DNA of 64,000 nucleotides from Litchfieldia alkalitelluris (GCF_002019645.1 NZ_KV917374.1:5230369-5294368); one strand, 5' to 3'; shown: positions 19,070 to 28,192, numbered from the stretch's first letter. Notes: a model not told the origin generated them from the sequence alone. Translations and numbers: made by a program.

Positions 19070-19645
19070 CAGACATCTTGCCTCTTTTTCCGACTGAAGT
19101 TGTCCGAAGTTGCGCTCTGTTCAGACAGCTTCTCTCTTTTTCTAGCTAAATCTGTCCGAAGTTGCGCTCTGTTCAGACATCTTGCCTCTTTTTCCGACTG
19201 AAGTTGTCCGAAGTTGCGCTCTGTTCAGACAGCTTTCCTCTTTTCTAGCTAAGGCTGTCCGAAGATAGGCTCTGTTCAGACAGCTTTCCTCTTTTTCTAA
19301 CTAAAGCTGTCTGAAGATCGGCCCTGTTCAGACAGCTTTCCTCTTTTTCTAGCTAAAGCTGTCCGAAGATAGGCTCTGTTCAGACAGCTTCTCTCTTTTT
19401 CTAGCTAAATCTGTCCGAAGTTGCGTTCTGTTCAGACAGCTTCTCTCTTTTTCTAGCTAAATCTGTCCGAAGTTGCGTTCTGTTCAGACAGCTTCTCTCT
19501 TTTTCTAGCTAAAGCTGTCCGAAGTTGCGCTCTGTTCAGACAGCTTCTCTCTTTTTCTAGCTAAAAGCTGTCCGAAGGCGGGCTTTGTTCGGACAGCTCT
19601 TCTTTTTTTCCCGCTAATACTGTCTGCAGGTGGAGCCAATCGAAC
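19070..19645. repeat. Repeat family B, array 1 (about 11 units of 52 bp)
   Basis: About eleven tandem imperfect units of 52 bp, each holding TTCAGACAGCTT, a pyrimidine-rich stretch (CTCTTTTTCTAGCTAA) and CTGTCCGAA, followed by a spacer like GTTGCGCTCTG. Adjacent arms are inverted repeats, so each arm can pair with the one before or the one after. It fills most of 18864-19710, between two minus-strand genes. Because 52 is not divisible by three, no frame is kept, so it is not coding. Confidence 0.9.
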
Positions 19646-19710
19646 AGCTTTTAATAAACTTTCAAAAGGCACCTCGTACAAAAATAAGCCTACATCAATA
19701 GAGATACTCT

Positions 19711-20361
19711 TTAAACCTCTTTCAAATCAAAAGAAATCACACGGTTTGTGTTTGGATTATAAATCACATTTCCTTGCACTCTTATTTCTTCTTGTGGAGA
19801 TTTTAAGACAAAATTATATGTTTGTTGTATTTGTGTTGGTGCAAGTTCTTTTCTTCCCACATATGTGTAATTCGTCACATTGTATCCTGGGTAGGCAGAT
19901 TGAGCAACAGCTAATAAATATCGGCCCCACTCCTCCTGCTTCACTTCCGGTGATGGAGTAATTTCCACATTTATAACACCGACACTAGGATTTGCCCCTA
20001 AAGCTAAAAAAGCTTTTCGGTGCAGATTTATTTTATTCGCAGGAAAGTCCGGCACCTTGTCAACAACTTCTACAAGAATGTCCTTTGGAACAGGCGATGA
20101 TAGATTCCTTACTCTAAGAGTTTGACCGCATTGATATGGTGTTTCAGCCCCCACCGCAGCAGTCATAAATTCATTATGAGACCAAGGGATTCCACATTGT
20201 GTTACCTGCCCCCCTTCTGTCCATGTCGCCTGTCCTCTTACGGGTTGTTGTCGAGTTTCATAGTAAGGATATCCCCTGTAATAGCTATCATATGAATACT
20301 GATAATACGGATAATAACCATTGTAATTTGGGTTACCTTGAGAATAATAGTTTTGATACAT
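19711..20361 (-). CDS. Double-psi beta-barrel protein with DUF3889-like C-terminus
   Basis: A 216-residue protein in three parts: a Tyr/Asn/Gly-rich N-terminus (1-35), a double-psi beta-barrel domain of the RlpA/expansin type (about 42-140; ATWTEGG, CGIPWSHNEFMTAAVG, VRNLSSPVPKDILVEVVD), and a C-terminal part (about 143-216) resembling DUF3889 (WGRYLLAVAQSAYPGYNV). There is no signal peptide, so it may be a spore-coat or mother-cell protein rather than a secreted one; the Tyr-rich tail would fit. ATG follows GGAGAGA. Enzymatic activity is not evident. It is monocistronic, with repeat array B1 directly downstream. Confidence 0.75.
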   Translation of the reverse strand: MYQNYYSQGNPNYNGYYPYYQYSYDSYYRGYPYYETRQQPVRGQATWTEGGQVTQCGIPWSHNEFMTAAVGAETPYQCGQTLRVRNLSSPVPKDILVEVVDKVPDFPANKINLHRKAFLALGANPSVGVINVEITPSPEVKQEEWGRYLLAVAQSAYPGYNVTNYTYVGRKELAPTQIQQTYNFVLKSPQEEIRVQGNVIYNPNTNRVISFDLKEV

Positions 20362-20732
20362 TAGCTTCTCTCCTGTCTTTGGAAAATGACTTTATACCTT
20401 ATGTTTAGATTAGGTTGGCCGGTGACAGAATTATGTGATTAACTTTTAAAATGACTGTTTTTGTAAACTTTGTTGTTTTTGAGTACCCATCAATTTCACT
20501 GTGAATTAAGTAAAGTGGGTTCTTTTCTTCCTAAAATAAGATCAGTATTCTACAAAAAGTAGCTAATTTCACTTTAAACTACATGAAAGACCTCTTAAGG
20601 TACCTCTAATATAGGACGTTGCGTACAAATATTTATTTGTACGAAATTTTTTATTTGAAAAGTCAGAAAAAATAAAGGGTATTTTCTTCGCCTATCGAAA
20701 TAGTTATAAAACATAATTAGGAGGTTTTATAC
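20362..20732. other. Intergenic region between divergent genes
   Basis: This 371-bp gap separates the divergent DPBB and M20 peptidase genes. The only structure I see is a hairpin of CGTACAAAT and ATTTGTACG at 20622-20643, followed by TTTTTT. It may be a terminator or attenuator before the peptidase gene. Confidence 0.5.
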
Positions 20733-22124
20733 ATGACTCACCAATTGGATCAATATCGCGGCTTCACTAGTAGCATTTTGGAAGAATCGATTGAAAAACT
20801 AAAGACATATTTAAGCTTCCCTACGATTTCTGCCCAAAATACCGCCATTTTAGAAACAGTCGAATTTGTTGTAAGTATGATTGATGAGTTGGGTGGGACA
20901 ACTCAAGTATTAGATGACTTAGGAGGAAATCCTGTTATTTATGGACACTTTGCGGCTGGAGATAAGGGTGATTCCTCAAAGACATTACTTTTCTATAATC
21001 ATTATGATGTACAGCCTCCTGAACCACTAGATGAGTGGCATACAGAACCTTTTAATCCTACCGTTATTGATGGAACTTTATATGCAAGAGGCGCTTCTGA
21101 TAATAAAGGTGACTTAGTGGCTCGACTTACTGCGATTAAAGTTTTACAAGAAACTGAAGGTGGTCTACCTTGTAATATAAAATTCATGATCGAAGGTGAA
21201 GAGGAGATTGGAAGTCCAAATCTTCCTCCATATCTCGAAAAATATAAAGATCTTTTTAATGCCGATGCTTGTATCTGGGAATTTGGTGGCAAGGATGAAA
21301 AAGAGAGAATCAGTATGGTGGCAGGGATCAAGGGAATGGCTTACCTTGAGCTAAGCTGTGTTGGCGCAGATATTGATATGCATTCTTCAGTCGGGGCTTA
21401 TGTCGATAATGCAGCATGGAGACTTGTTCAAGCCCTTGCATCCATGAAAAATAAAGAAAATGAAATTTTAGTAGAAGGATTTTTTGATGGGATTATCCCA
21501 CCAACTGAGGAAGAAATCGAGGCCGTAAAGAATCTTCCATTTAATGAAGATGCTGTAGCGGAACTATATGGTTTAAAGCGTCCATTAATAACCGCATCAA
21601 GGGGGAGGGACCCAAGAGAGGCAATGGTTTTTGAACCAACAATGACGATTTGTGGGATTGAGAGTGGATATACAGGACCAGGCGCAAAAACGGTTTTACC
21701 AAAAAAAGCAACAGCTAAGGTAGATTGCCGACTTGTTCCAGGTCAAGATCCAGACCATATTTTAGCATGTGTGCAAAAGCATTTACTAACGCAAGGGTTT
21801 AGCGATGTGGAGGTTTCGATGATTAATGGGCAGAAGGCTTATCGTTCCGATTATAGCCATCCCTTCGTTCATCTCGTTCAGGAGACAGCGAGAGAAGTCT
21901 ATCAATCAGAGGTTGTACTAGCACCTAACTCAGCTGGCACAGGCCCTATGTTCATCTTTGGTGAATACCTTGGGCTTCCAATTGTTAGCACAGGTGTAGG
22001 TTGGGTTGGTTCCAAAGCCCATGCCCCTAATGAGTCGATAAGGTTAAAGGATTTTGAGCAAGGTGTTGTTCATATGGCATTTATGCTAGCTAGTTTACCG
22101 AAAGCACTTAGTGTTACCGCGTAA
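20733..22124 (+). CDS. M20 family metallopeptidase (dipeptidase-like)
   Basis: A 463-residue cytoplasmic M20 metallopeptidase. The metal-site signature is FYNHYDVQPPEP (near 88-99), then the bridging Asp in ARGASDNKGD near 128 and the general-base/metal pair in EGEEEIGS near 163. A dimerisation domain interrupts the catalytic domain and the last metal His is in GSKAHAPNE near 430. Members hydrolyse dipeptides or N-acyl amino acids; this length and layout fit the Xaa-His/CNDP dipeptidase-like group, but the substrate is not determined. ATG follows GGAGG. It is monocistronic. Confidence 0.88.
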   Translation: MTHQLDQYRGFTSSILEESIEKLKTYLSFPTISAQNTAILETVEFVVSMIDELGGTTQVLDDLGGNPVIYGHFAAGDKGDSSKTLLFYNHYDVQPPEPLDEWHTEPFNPTVIDGTLYARGASDNKGDLVARLTAIKVLQETEGGLPCNIKFMIEGEEEIGSPNLPPYLEKYKDLFNADACIWEFGGKDEKERISMVAGIKGMAYLELSCVGADIDMHSSVGAYVDNAAWRLVQALASMKNKENEILVEGFFDGIIPPTEEEIEAVKNLPFNEDAVAELYGLKRPLITASRGRDPREAMVFEPTMTICGIESGYTGPGAKTVLPKKATAKVDCRLVPGQDPDHILACVQKHLLTQGFSDVEVSMINGQKAYRSDYSHPFVHLVQETAREVYQSEVVLAPNSAGTGPMFIFGEYLGLPIVSTGVGWVGSKAHAPNESIRLKDFEQGVVHMAFMLASLPKALSVTA

Positions 22125-22235
22125 TTCTTTTAATTTAATTACTATGAATCTGTCGAAATTTATCTTTTTATGTTTAACCCTCCACTTAGGAAGGTATGTA
22201 TATACTGTACGATACTACTAAAGGAGGAGTTAGAC

Positions 22236-22796
22236 ATGAAAAAAAGAAAAGCTTCGAAATTTTTGGCACCCGCTGTAGCAGCTGGAATGTTGTTTGGGGC
22301 AACTGGTTTTTCAGCTAATGCCGCCACTGATACGGTAGAATCAGGTGAAACACTTTGGGACATTGCTCAGGAACATATCCTTAATGTAAATGAGTTAGTT
22401 GATCTTAATAGTAATCTAGATCCAAGAGCCATACCAGTCGGGACGGAAGTTGAGCTTCCAGGTGAAGATACGGTCACACATGTAGTTCAGCCAGGAAACA
22501 CGTTATGGGGAATTGCTCAAGTATATGATGGGGTATCTGTTGATCATTTATATGATTTAAATGAGGGAGTCGATCCGTATACCTTAACAATTGGCTCTGA
22601 ACTTACAGTTGTTGATTATGATAATTCCACTAACAATTCTGATGTAATTTATCATACCGTTCAACCTGGAAATACATTTTATGAGATTGCTAGTGTCTAT
22701 GATGGGGTTTCAGTAGACGATATTGCTGAAGCAAATCCAACTCTAGATCCTCAAGCATTAATTATTGGTTCTCAAGTTGCTATTCCATTAAATTAA
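22236..22796 (+). CDS. Secreted protein with three LysM domains
   Basis: A 186-residue exported protein: the signal peptide (about 1-30) ends near ANA, followed by three LysM repeats (each about 45 residues, starting at SGETLWDIA, PGNTLWGIA and PGNTFYEIA) joined by short linkers. LysM modules bind peptidoglycan or chitin; there is no catalytic domain, so it may be a wall-binding adaptor, or a spore-wall protein. ATG 22236 is chosen because AAAGGAGGAG lies just upstream; the frame is open for 22 codons before it but without a ribosome site. A terminator follows. Confidence 0.88.
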   Translation: MKKRKASKFLAPAVAAGMLFGATGFSANAATDTVESGETLWDIAQEHILNVNELVDLNSNLDPRAIPVGTEVELPGEDTVTHVVQPGNTLWGIAQVYDGVSVDHLYDLNEGVDPYTLTIGSELTVVDYDNSTNNSDVIYHTVQPGNTFYEIASVYDGVSVDDIAEANPTLDPQALIIGSQVAIPLN

Positions 22797-22809
22797 TTAA
22801 AATGAGTAA

Positions 22810-22841
22810 AATCCTGCATATTAACATGCAGGATTTTTGTT
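22810..22841 (+). terminator. Terminator of the LysM gene
   Basis: AATCCTGCAT and ATGCAGGATT form a perfect stem followed by TTTTTG, 13 bases past the stop. Confidence 0.85.
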
Positions 22842-22889
22842 TTGGTTTTCAATCATTAGATTGATAAAGATTTCGAAGTATTTCTAAAT

Positions 22890-23531
22890 TTAAAATGTTT
22901 TCCATCCTCTTCCATGTAGGCCTTGAAACTGCCCTTGGAAATTCGGTCGGAATGGTTGGTTCCACCTTCTACCGTTTGGACCTGGTAGTGGTCCTTCAAA
23001 ATTCGGAGGATATGGTTGATTCCATTCTCCACCATTTGGTCCTGGTAGTGGACCTTCAAAATTCGGTGGGTATGGTTGGTTCCACTCTCCTCCGTTTGGA
23101 CCTGGTAGTGGACCTTCGAAATTCGGTGGGTATGGTTGGTTCCACTCTCCACCATTTGGACCTGGTAGTGGACCTTCGAAATTCGGTGGGTATGATTGGT
23201 TCCACTCTCCTCCGTTTGGACCTGGTAGTGGACCTTCAAAATTCGGTGGGTATGGTTGGTTCCACTCTCCTCCGTTTGGACCTGGTAGTGGACCTTCGAA
23301 ATTCGGCGGGTATGGTTGGTTCCACTCTCCACCGTTTGGACCTGGTAGTGGACCTTCGAAATTCGGTGGGTATGGTTGGTTCCACTCTCCACCATTTGGA
23401 CCTGGTAGTGGACCTTCGAAATTCGGTGGGTATGATGGATAGCCCCCTCTCATTACAGGAGGATATTGAAATTGGGGTGGTTGCGCATAATTTAAAAGAA
23501 AGCGATTATCAAAATAATTCATAGGTAACAT
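22890..23531 (-). CDS. Pro/Gly-rich protein of tandem 20-residue repeats
   Basis: A 213-residue protein with a short N-terminus (MNYFDNRFLLNYAQPP...), eight near-perfect 20-residue repeats (PPNFEGPLPGPNGGEWNQPY) and one degenerate copy at the C-terminus. No signal peptide or membrane segment. The repeats are 60 bp, so the other frames are also open, but only this one has AAGGAGATGG nine bases before ATG and a sensible composition. I do not recognise the family; a spore-coat or other structural surface protein is the likeliest role. The near-identical DNA repeats predict length variation between strains. Confidence 0.75.
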   Translation of the reverse strand: MLPMNYFDNRFLLNYAQPPQFQYPPVMRGGYPSYPPNFEGPLPGPNGGEWNQPYPPNFEGPLPGPNGGEWNQPYPPNFEGPLPGPNGGEWNQPYPPNFEGPLPGPNGGEWNQSYPPNFEGPLPGPNGGEWNQPYPPNFEGPLPGPNGGEWNQPYPPNFEGPLPGPNGGEWNQPYPPNFEGPLPGPNGRRWNQPFRPNFQGQFQGLHGRGWKTF

Positions 23532-23796
23532 GTATTAACCATCTCCTTAGGTAGGTATTCACACAATATACCTTATGCATCCACCTACTTTTCGTCACTA
23601 TTTATCAGAAAAGCGCAGGGTACGCTTTTATAGCCCTGAAAAAGATGGAGAACTTCTTAAACGTCTAGATATAAAGAAGCAGGGCTTTTATAAGATAAGT
23701 AGTTCCGTTCCGGTGGAGGCTTACGAAATAGATACTATTTAACAGACCATGTCTGTTGTTTTTCCCTGTAAATCAACAATCGCAGTAAATTATAAT

Positions 23797-23980
23797 AGAG
23801 GGAAAAATTACCCTTAATTCATATATAACATAGAAAACAGCTTATATAGAGGGAGAAATTTCTCTTATCTGACTAAAATACTTAAAAATAGATCATTTTG
23901 CTTTATATAAGTGGAAAAACTCCCCCTATTTTACCTCAAAACTAGCTCTAATCTGCAATTAACGGAAAAATCTCCGCTTA
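23797..23980 (-). repeat. Repeat family D, copy 4 (inverted)
   Basis: Four cores centred near 23807, 23858, 23919 and 23970, spaced 51, 61 and 51 bp. The block is the reverse complement of copies 1 and 2, with recognisable flanking text (AGCTCTAATCTGCAATTA). Confidence 0.75.
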
Positions 23981-24090
23981 TTTTTTATTGCTAGATACCC
24001 AATTAAGGACATGCCTTTTTATTTAAAGGAAGTCTAATGAAGGCGGGGTACTTATTTTGTTAGAACTTCATTTAGTTGAACATGACGATA

Positions 24091-24128
24091 AAAAAACAAC
24101 GCTTAGAATTAATTATCCAAGCGTTGTT
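24091..24128 (-). terminator. Terminator downstream of pepF
   Basis: AACAACGCTT and AAGCGTTGTT form a 10-bp stem; the minus strand then reads TTTTTT. It lies about 155 bases past the pepF stop. Confidence 0.65.
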
Positions 24129-24283
24129 TATGCTGTATATAATATTATTTTTGATGTTAAACATATGTGTTTTCGTATGTAATTTCATCTGTTATTTTGG
24201 ATATTCGCCACAGTAACGGAACTACTTATCAATAAGAGCCCTGCCTTTTTTACTATCATATTCTCTTTGATGGTGGTGGTTAA

Positions 24284-26092
24284 TTAGAAGCTTTTTTCCA
24301 ACTCATCCACTAATGATCCAACATAGGCAACAGCCTTCTTAATTGGCTCTGGAGTTGACATATCCACATTTGCAACCTTCATCAATTCAAGTGGTTTTAG
24401 TGTTCCACCTGCTTTTAATACAGATAGCCAGCGATCAACTGCAGGCTGTCCCTCTTCATTAATCATTTGAGCTGCAGCTGTTGAAGCTGTTAATCCAGCA
24501 GAATAAGTATATGGATATAACCCCATATAATAGTGCGGCTGACGCATCCACGTTAATCCAGCACCTTCATCCATTTCCACTTCATCTCCCCAGAAATTTG
24601 AAAGCAACTCGATTTTTTGTTCACAAAGGATTTTAGCTGTAATCGGTTTACCTTGGTCTGCTAATTCATATACTCGACGTTGAAGCTCACCTTCAAGTAC
24701 ATGTGTAACAAAATTATGGTAATACGTACCTAGTGATTGAAGAATGACCCATCGACGCATCCGGTCATCATTTGATTGTGCCAAGATATGTTGACTTAGC
24801 AACATCTCATTCATGGTTGAAGGTGCTTCAACAAAGTATCGAGATGGACGTGTATTAGAAATACGCTGATAACGACCAGCCAACGCAAAGTGCCCAGCAT
24901 GGCCTAATTCATGTGCAAGTGTGAAAGCATTTCTCATTGAGTCATTCCACGTCATTAGTATGTATGGATGTACTCCGTAAGGACTTGAACAGAATGCACC
25001 AGATGATTTACCCACATTGTCAGCTAAATCCACCCAACGGTTACTCAAGCCTTCCTCCATGATTTTCATATATTCCGGGCCCATGACTTGTAATGAATCA
25101 AGAATGAGCTTTGAGGCTTCCTCATAAGTAACTTGTGGATTAAATTCAGGATCAAGTGGAGCCTTCAAATCACTATAATGCATCTTTTCTAATCCTAACA
25201 CTCGTTGCTTTAGCTTAGCTAAGCGACGCATATGTGGAGCTAATTCTGTTTGAATCGTATCTAATTGATTGTGATACATTTCCTTCGTCACTTGTTGATC
25301 TGCAAGAAGCATATCTGTTACCGAATCAAATTTACGTAGTCTCGCCTCTGTAACCTGTTTATTTACTTCTGTTGCATATGTCGCAGCATATGTATTTTTA
25401 TATTTTTTTAACCCATTGATAAAGGCTGCATATGCTTTTCGTCGAAGATCCGTATCAGCTGAATCCTCATATTTTGGAAACGAGTTAAAAGTTAATGGGT
25501 GCTCTTCTCCATCTTCTGTCGTAAAAGAAGAAAACTCCATATCAGATGTTTTACTTCTCTGATAAATCATATAAGGAGCATCAAGCACTTCACCAAAGGC
25601 AGCTAACACCTCTTCAGTTTCAGGAGAAAGCTTATGTGGTTTTGTTTCAATAAGGTCTGTTAATGTTTTAGAGAATTCTTTTAGATCTTGTTCATCTTGT
25701 ATATATGAGTTGAGTGTTTCATCGGATAGCTCCAGAATTTCAGAATCAATAAAAGATGTGCTTGCACTCACATTTGATAACATTGAAGCAACACGAGCCG
25801 AATTGGCTTGGTTTATTGGGTCCGTCCCATCTGCTGCTTGGCGTAGATGTGCATATGTCATCACTCGTGTAACTCTTTCACTTAATTCATCCCTAGCAAT
25901 TAAACAAGATAATAACGTTTTTGCACCTTCGTTTAATCGACCTTTATATTGTGTTACTGTTTGCAGATCATTCTGTACGGCAACTAATTCGTTTTCCCAA
26001 TCCTCATCTGTTTCAAATAAATCCGTCAAATTCCACGTTTGTGAAACTGGAATCTCAGCACGAGTTAACGTTTTCTTCATAAGTTCTGGCAT
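24284..26092 (-). CDS. pepF: Oligoendopeptidase F
   Basis: A 602-residue cytosolic zinc metallopeptidase of family M3. The zinc site HELGHAGHFALAG is near residue 395, with the third ligand Glu in FVEAPSTMNE about 28 residues on. It cleaves short oligopeptides (roughly 7-17 residues). The length is typical. ATG 26092 follows GGGAGGAGA; a second ATG four codons in is less well spaced. It is monocistronic, ending at the terminator near 24.1 kb. No regulatory site is apparent. Confidence 0.95.
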   Translation of the reverse strand: MPELMKKTLTRAEIPVSQTWNLTDLFETDEDWENELVAVQNDLQTVTQYKGRLNEGAKTLLSCLIARDELSERVTRVMTYAHLRQAADGTDPINQANSARVASMLSNVSASTSFIDSEILELSDETLNSYIQDEQDLKEFSKTLTDLIETKPHKLSPETEEVLAAFGEVLDAPYMIYQRSKTSDMEFSSFTTEDGEEHPLTFNSFPKYEDSADTDLRRKAYAAFINGLKKYKNTYAATYATEVNKQVTEARLRKFDSVTDMLLADQQVTKEMYHNQLDTIQTELAPHMRRLAKLKQRVLGLEKMHYSDLKAPLDPEFNPQVTYEEASKLILDSLQVMGPEYMKIMEEGLSNRWVDLADNVGKSSGAFCSSPYGVHPYILMTWNDSMRNAFTLAHELGHAGHFALAGRYQRISNTRPSRYFVEAPSTMNEMLLSQHILAQSNDDRMRRWVILQSLGTYYHNFVTHVLEGELQRRVYELADQGKPITAKILCEQKIELLSNFWGDEVEMDEGAGLTWMRQPHYYMGLYPYTYSAGLTASTAAAQMINEEGQPAVDRWLSVLKAGGTLKPLELMKVANVDMSTPEPIKKAVAYVGSLVDELEKSF

Positions 26093-26180
26093 TTAACTTC
26101 TCCTCCCTTAAAATCAATCACTAATTTAATCCGAATATTTCGATAGTCGAAACTATTAACATTATTATATACTGTTTGAA

Positions 26181-26235
26181 TGGTGCCTGTCACCACCCGG
26201 AATTTGTCGAATACTTAGCGGTGACAGTGGCACCA
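26181..26235. repeat. REP-like hairpin (GGTGCCTGTCACC type)
   Basis: TGGTGCCTGTCACC (26181-26194) and GGTGACAGTGGCACCA (26220-26235) pair with one bulge. Similar cores occur at 7109-7141 (GGTGACAGGC) and 59500-59532 (GACAGGTGCC), suggesting a dispersed hairpin family. Confidence 0.5.
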
Positions 26236-26286
26236 CCCTAAGTTTGTCGAACTCTGGCAACCGTCAGCAAAGAGGCTTGTTACTAT

Positions 26287-26319
26287 ATAAAAAAACTAAG
26301 ACCATTGAAAGTCTTAGTT
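26287..26319 (-). terminator. Terminator of the maltodextrin cluster
   Basis: AACTAAGAC (26294-26302) and GTCTTAGTT (26311-26319) form the stem, and the minus strand continues with seven T, 19 bases past the glucosidase stop. Confidence 0.8.
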
Positions 26320-26337
26320 CTTCTAAGTTATACCTAT

Positions 26338-28008
26338 TTACTTCTCAAGACGATATACTCTTGCTTCAAAAGGCTTTAAGTTTATTGATGCGTCTAAATC
26401 AGTTTGTTCAGTTGTGTAATTTGATAATAATAGCTCACTAGATGCAAATTTTATCTTCTTTGGAAGAGTCCATTTCACATGCTCGTTAAATAAATTACAA
26501 ATGACTAACACTTGGCCTGCTTCACTAGTTCTTGTATATGCATACACTTTTTTATGCTTTTCATTAACTACATCGTAATTACCATATACAAGAGCTTCGT
26601 TTTCTTTTCGAATCCGAATAAGGCTCTTATAATAGTTTAAGATGGACTGTGGATCATTTAGCTGCTTCTCGACATTAATTTCAGTATAATTTGGGTTCAC
26701 GCCAAGCCAAGGAGTTCCTGTTGAGAAACCTGCCTGATTACTATCGTCCCACTGCATAGGAGTTCGGCTATTATCACGGCCATTTTCCCAAATGATTTTC
26801 ATTACATCTTCATGAGGAGTGCCCTTGGCCGTTTCAATTCGATAGTAATTCACCATTCCAACATCGTTATATTCTTCAATTGAATTGAATTTAACATTAG
26901 TCATTCCAATTTCTTGACCTTGATAAATAAAAGGAGTCCCCTGCATTAAGAAATACATAGTTGCAAAGCTTTTTGCACTCTCATTATGAAATTCCTTATC
27001 ATTCCCCCAAGTCGATACACTTCTTGGTTGGTCATGATTTTCAAGGAATAATGCGTTCCAACCACAATTTTCAAGTCCCTTTTGCCATTTCGTCAATGTT
27101 CGACGAAGTGAATTCAAATCAAATCCACTGTTATTTTTCTTCTTCCAAAGACCAAGATGCTCAAATTGGAAAATCATATTAAACTTACCGTTCTCTTCCC
27201 CAACCCAATCATCTGCTTGATGAAGAGCCACACCATTTGCTTCACCAACTGTCATAATATCATATTTAGCAAAGGTTTCTTCTTTTAATTCATTTAAATA
27301 CTCATGAATGCCTTCACGATTCATATGACCTTCCATTGATGAAACATAATCTAACTTTCTTGGATTCGGTAGATCAGGTAATCCTGCATTTTTTTTAATA
27401 TGACTAATTGCATCAACACGGAATCCATCGATCCCCTTATCTAGCCACCAATTAACCATATCATAAAGGGCATGACGAACCTCTGGTACTTCCCAGTTTA
27501 AATCAGGCTGCTTTGTAGAGAAGATGTGCATATAGTATTGTTCTGTTTTCTCATCATATTCCCAAGCTGGACCGGAGAAAATACTTTCCCAGTTGTTCGG
27601 TTCTTTTCCATCTTTAGGATCTCTCCAAATATACCAGTCTCTTTTAGGATTGTCCTTTGATGATCTAGACTCAATAAACCACGGATGTTCATCAGATGTA
27701 TGATTAATTACTAAGTCTAAGATTAGCTTCATACCTCGTGCATGAACCTCATTCAACAGACGATCAAAGTCCTCCATCGTACCAAACTCATCCATAATAT
27801 CCTGATAATCGGAGATATCATACCCATTATCATCATTTGGAGATTTATACATAGGACAGATCCAAATCACATCAATTCCTAAGTCTTTAATATAATCTAA
27901 TTTTTCAATTACACCTTGTAAGTCACCAATTCCATCACCATTGCTATCCTTAAAACTACGAGGATATACCTGATATGCAACTGTTTCCTTCCACCATACT
28001 TTTTTCAT
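26338..28008 (-). CDS. malL: GH13 oligo-1,6-glucosidase / alpha-glucosidase
   Basis: A 556-residue cytosolic GH13 enzyme. It has the four conserved regions: DLVINHTS, GFRVDAISHIKK with the nucleophile Asp near 199, the acid/base Glu in VGEANG near 255, and FLENHDQPR with the third Asp. The sequence QPDLNWEVPEVR is typical of oligo-1,6-glucosidases (GH13 subfamily 31, MalL-type), which act on isomaltose, panose or maltose. It lies last in the malEFG cluster, so it would hydrolyse imported maltodextrins. ATG follows AAGGAG. A trehalose-6-phosphate hydrolase is less likely because there is no PTS gene nearby. Confidence 0.88.
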   Translation of the reverse strand: MKKVWWKETVAYQVYPRSFKDSNGDGIGDLQGVIEKLDYIKDLGIDVIWICPMYKSPNDDNGYDISDYQDIMDEFGTMEDFDRLLNEVHARGMKLILDLVINHTSDEHPWFIESRSSKDNPKRDWYIWRDPKDGKEPNNWESIFSGPAWEYDEKTEQYYMHIFSTKQPDLNWEVPEVRHALYDMVNWWLDKGIDGFRVDAISHIKKNAGLPDLPNPRKLDYVSSMEGHMNREGIHEYLNELKEETFAKYDIMTVGEANGVALHQADDWVGEENGKFNMIFQFEHLGLWKKKNNSGFDLNSLRRTLTKWQKGLENCGWNALFLENHDQPRSVSTWGNDKEFHNESAKSFATMYFLMQGTPFIYQGQEIGMTNVKFNSIEEYNDVGMVNYYRIETAKGTPHEDVMKIIWENGRDNSRTPMQWDDSNQAGFSTGTPWLGVNPNYTEINVEKQLNDPQSILNYYKSLIRIRKENEALVYGNYDVVNEKHKKVYAYTRTSEAGQVLVICNLFNEHVKWTLPKKIKFASSELLLSNYTTEQTDLDASINLKPFEARVYRLEK

Positions 28009-28192
28009 TGGTTCACACTCCTTGTTGACACACCTTTTTTGGATAAAGTCCGTTCATGTAATGTAAGTAATGATCTTTAGAAGTCCCTCTCCAACTAGAG
28101 GTTGCCACATAGGGAGCAGGTATCAATTTATAAATTTATCCTTACTCCCATCATTTAAATTGTTTTAATTGTAAGTCGGTAAATTATATCAA

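Larger units (their letters stand above)
23675..24250. mobile_element. Possible MITE-like element with terminal inverted repeats
   Basis: Imperfect inverted repeats of about 38 bp bound this segment: left at 23678-23715, right at 24207-24246. They share GCAGGGCT and GATAAGTAGTTCCGTT exactly. Inside are repeat family D copy 4 and a terminator hairpin; no ORF is present. I do not see a clear target-site duplication. It fills the gap 23532-24283. Confidence 0.45.

Noticed and set aside
22856-23524. Two other long ORFs over the 20-residue-repeat gene
   Set aside because: A 60-bp period keeps all frames open. Only the 22890-23531 frame has a good ribosome site and start.
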